Assembly: GCA_009701115.1 (NCBI GenBank)
Contig: WLKR01000093.1
Location: forward strand, 1 to 5,439
Reading direction: 5' to 3'
Origin: Actinomycetota bacterium
GTDB taxonomy: Bacteria > Actinomycetota > Acidimicrobiia > Acidimicrobiales > RAAP-2
Length of the DNA: 5,439 nt
In this document: in pieces, positions 4,833-5,439 of the stretch
Position numbering within the stretch: position 1 is the stretch's first letter
How the letters are laid out: each line of letters begins with the position of its first letter
Position numbers and translations under genes: made by a program
The notes under the pieces: generated by a model
Database searches by the model: none
What the model was told of the DNA's origin: nothing
What the model saw: the letters and a program-made list of their open reading frames with translations, nothing else

Positions 4833-5439
4833 ATGAGTTCTTCTTTCGACGTCGTCATCGTGGGGGCCGGTCTCGCTGGTCTGCGCGCCGCCCAGGTCCT
4901 TGAGCAACAGGGGCGTGAAGTCGTCGTTGTCGAGGCGGCCGAGCACGTGGGTGGTCGTATCTCCTCGCAGGTGATTGACGGCTTCACGGTTGACGCCGGA
5001 TTTCAACTACTCAATACTTCCTACCCCGAACTTCGAGCTACGGGACTGAGAGTTGAACTCGACCTGCGCGTCTTTCCGTCGACGGTGGCCCTGCGAAAAG
5101 GTGGGCGCGACCAAATTCTGGCGCACCCCTTGCGTGATCCCCGTGGCGTGGTCCAGTCCTTATGGGGAGCCCGCCGTGATCTGGGGGATCTTTCACGGTT
5201 TGCAAAAGTTCTCGCCGGCGTTGGGCTGACTCCAACGCCGAGCTTTCTCAACGAGCCCGACTCGACAACCTTGGAAGGTCTTCGCCGCCGGGGCCTCAGC
5301 GAAACATTCATCAATGAAACGGTCCGACCATTTCTTCAAGGGGTCCTCCTCGAAAACGAGCTGGACACCTCGTGGCGTTACACCCAGTTGGTCTTACGTT
5401 CCTTTGTTCGAGGGCGGGCCGCGGTGCCTAGTGCGGGGA
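4833..5439 (+). CDS. FAD-dependent amine-oxidase/phytoene-desaturase-like oxidoreductase, N-terminal part (cut by right edge)
   Basis: The frame is open from the ATG at 4833 to the window end, giving 202 residues. The N-terminus is a Rossmann dinucleotide fold: VVIVGAGLAG (GxGxxG at 11-16), the ribose-binding acidic residue E34 at the end of VVVVEAAEHVGGR, and the GGR turn at 40-42 typical of amine-oxidase and phytoene-desaturase flavoproteins. Further on, DAGFQLLNTSYPE (about 54-66), FINETVRPFLQGVLL (about 159-173) and the RYTQLVLRSFVRGRAAVP region match a widespread bacterial NAD(P)/FAD-dependent oxidoreductase group. Full-length relatives run to about 400 residues or more, so roughly half is missing. 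The substrate is unknown; carotenoid, amine or lipid-like substrates occur in the superfamily. The start lies four bases after the membrane-protein stop, which supports an operon. No carotenoid-synthesis gene is visible beside it, so a desaturase role is not favoured over others. Confidence 0.9.
   Translation, partial: MSSSFDVVIVGAGLAGLRAAQVLEQQGREVVVVEAAEHVGGRISSQVIDGFTVDAGFQLLNTSYPELRATGLRVELDLRVFPSTVALRKGGRDQILAHPLRDPRGVVQSLWGARRDLGDLSRFAKVLAGVGLTPTPSFLNEPDSTTLEGLRRRGLSETFINETVRPFLQGVLLENELDTSWRYTQLVLRSFVRGRAAVPSAG

Overview
The window looks like chromosomal DNA from a moderately high-GC actinomycetote. The gene content fits Acidimicrobiia or a related lineage: a threonine-rich linker in an exported protein, an SCO6745-like protein, and a conserved small four-helix membrane protein. 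The strain cannot be named from the sequence. Coding density is high, with five complete genes, two genes cut by the window edges, and no gene-free stretch over 100 bases. There is no rRNA, tRNA, CRISPR array, insertion sequence or phage gene.

Layout: (a) 1-196, minus strand: the N-terminal 65 residues of a DedA/VTT membrane protein, running off the left edge. (b) 273-1304, plus: a DoxX-like membrane domain fused through an internal Tat-type signal/anchor and a Thr-rich linker to a C-terminal Rieske [2Fe-2S] domain. (c) 1312-2415, minus: an exported SGNH-fold hydrolase or acyltransferase, convergent with (b) with only 7 bases between the stop codons. (d) 2445-3479, minus: an alpha/beta hydrolase just upstream of (c) and probably co-transcribed with it. 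(e) 3480-3575: a divergent intergenic control region with an operator-like inverted repeat and a 10-bp-phased direct repeat. (f) 3576-4334, 4343-4828 and 4833 to the right edge, plus: a tightly packed three-gene set comprising an SCO6745-family protein, a four-helix membrane protein and a flavin-dependent amine-oxidase-like oxidoreductase.

No single known pathway joins all of these. The DoxX-Rieske protein is plausibly a membrane redox protein passing electrons between the quinone pool and an extracytoplasmic partner. The alpha/beta hydrolase and SGNH protein could handle acyl esters inside and outside the membrane. The three-gene set on the right looks like a real transcription unit of unknown function.

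The most unusual structures are a 42-bp near-perfect palindrome inside the SGNH coding sequence (1473-1514) and the DoxX-Tat-Rieske fusion. I found no convincing new defence system or mobile element.
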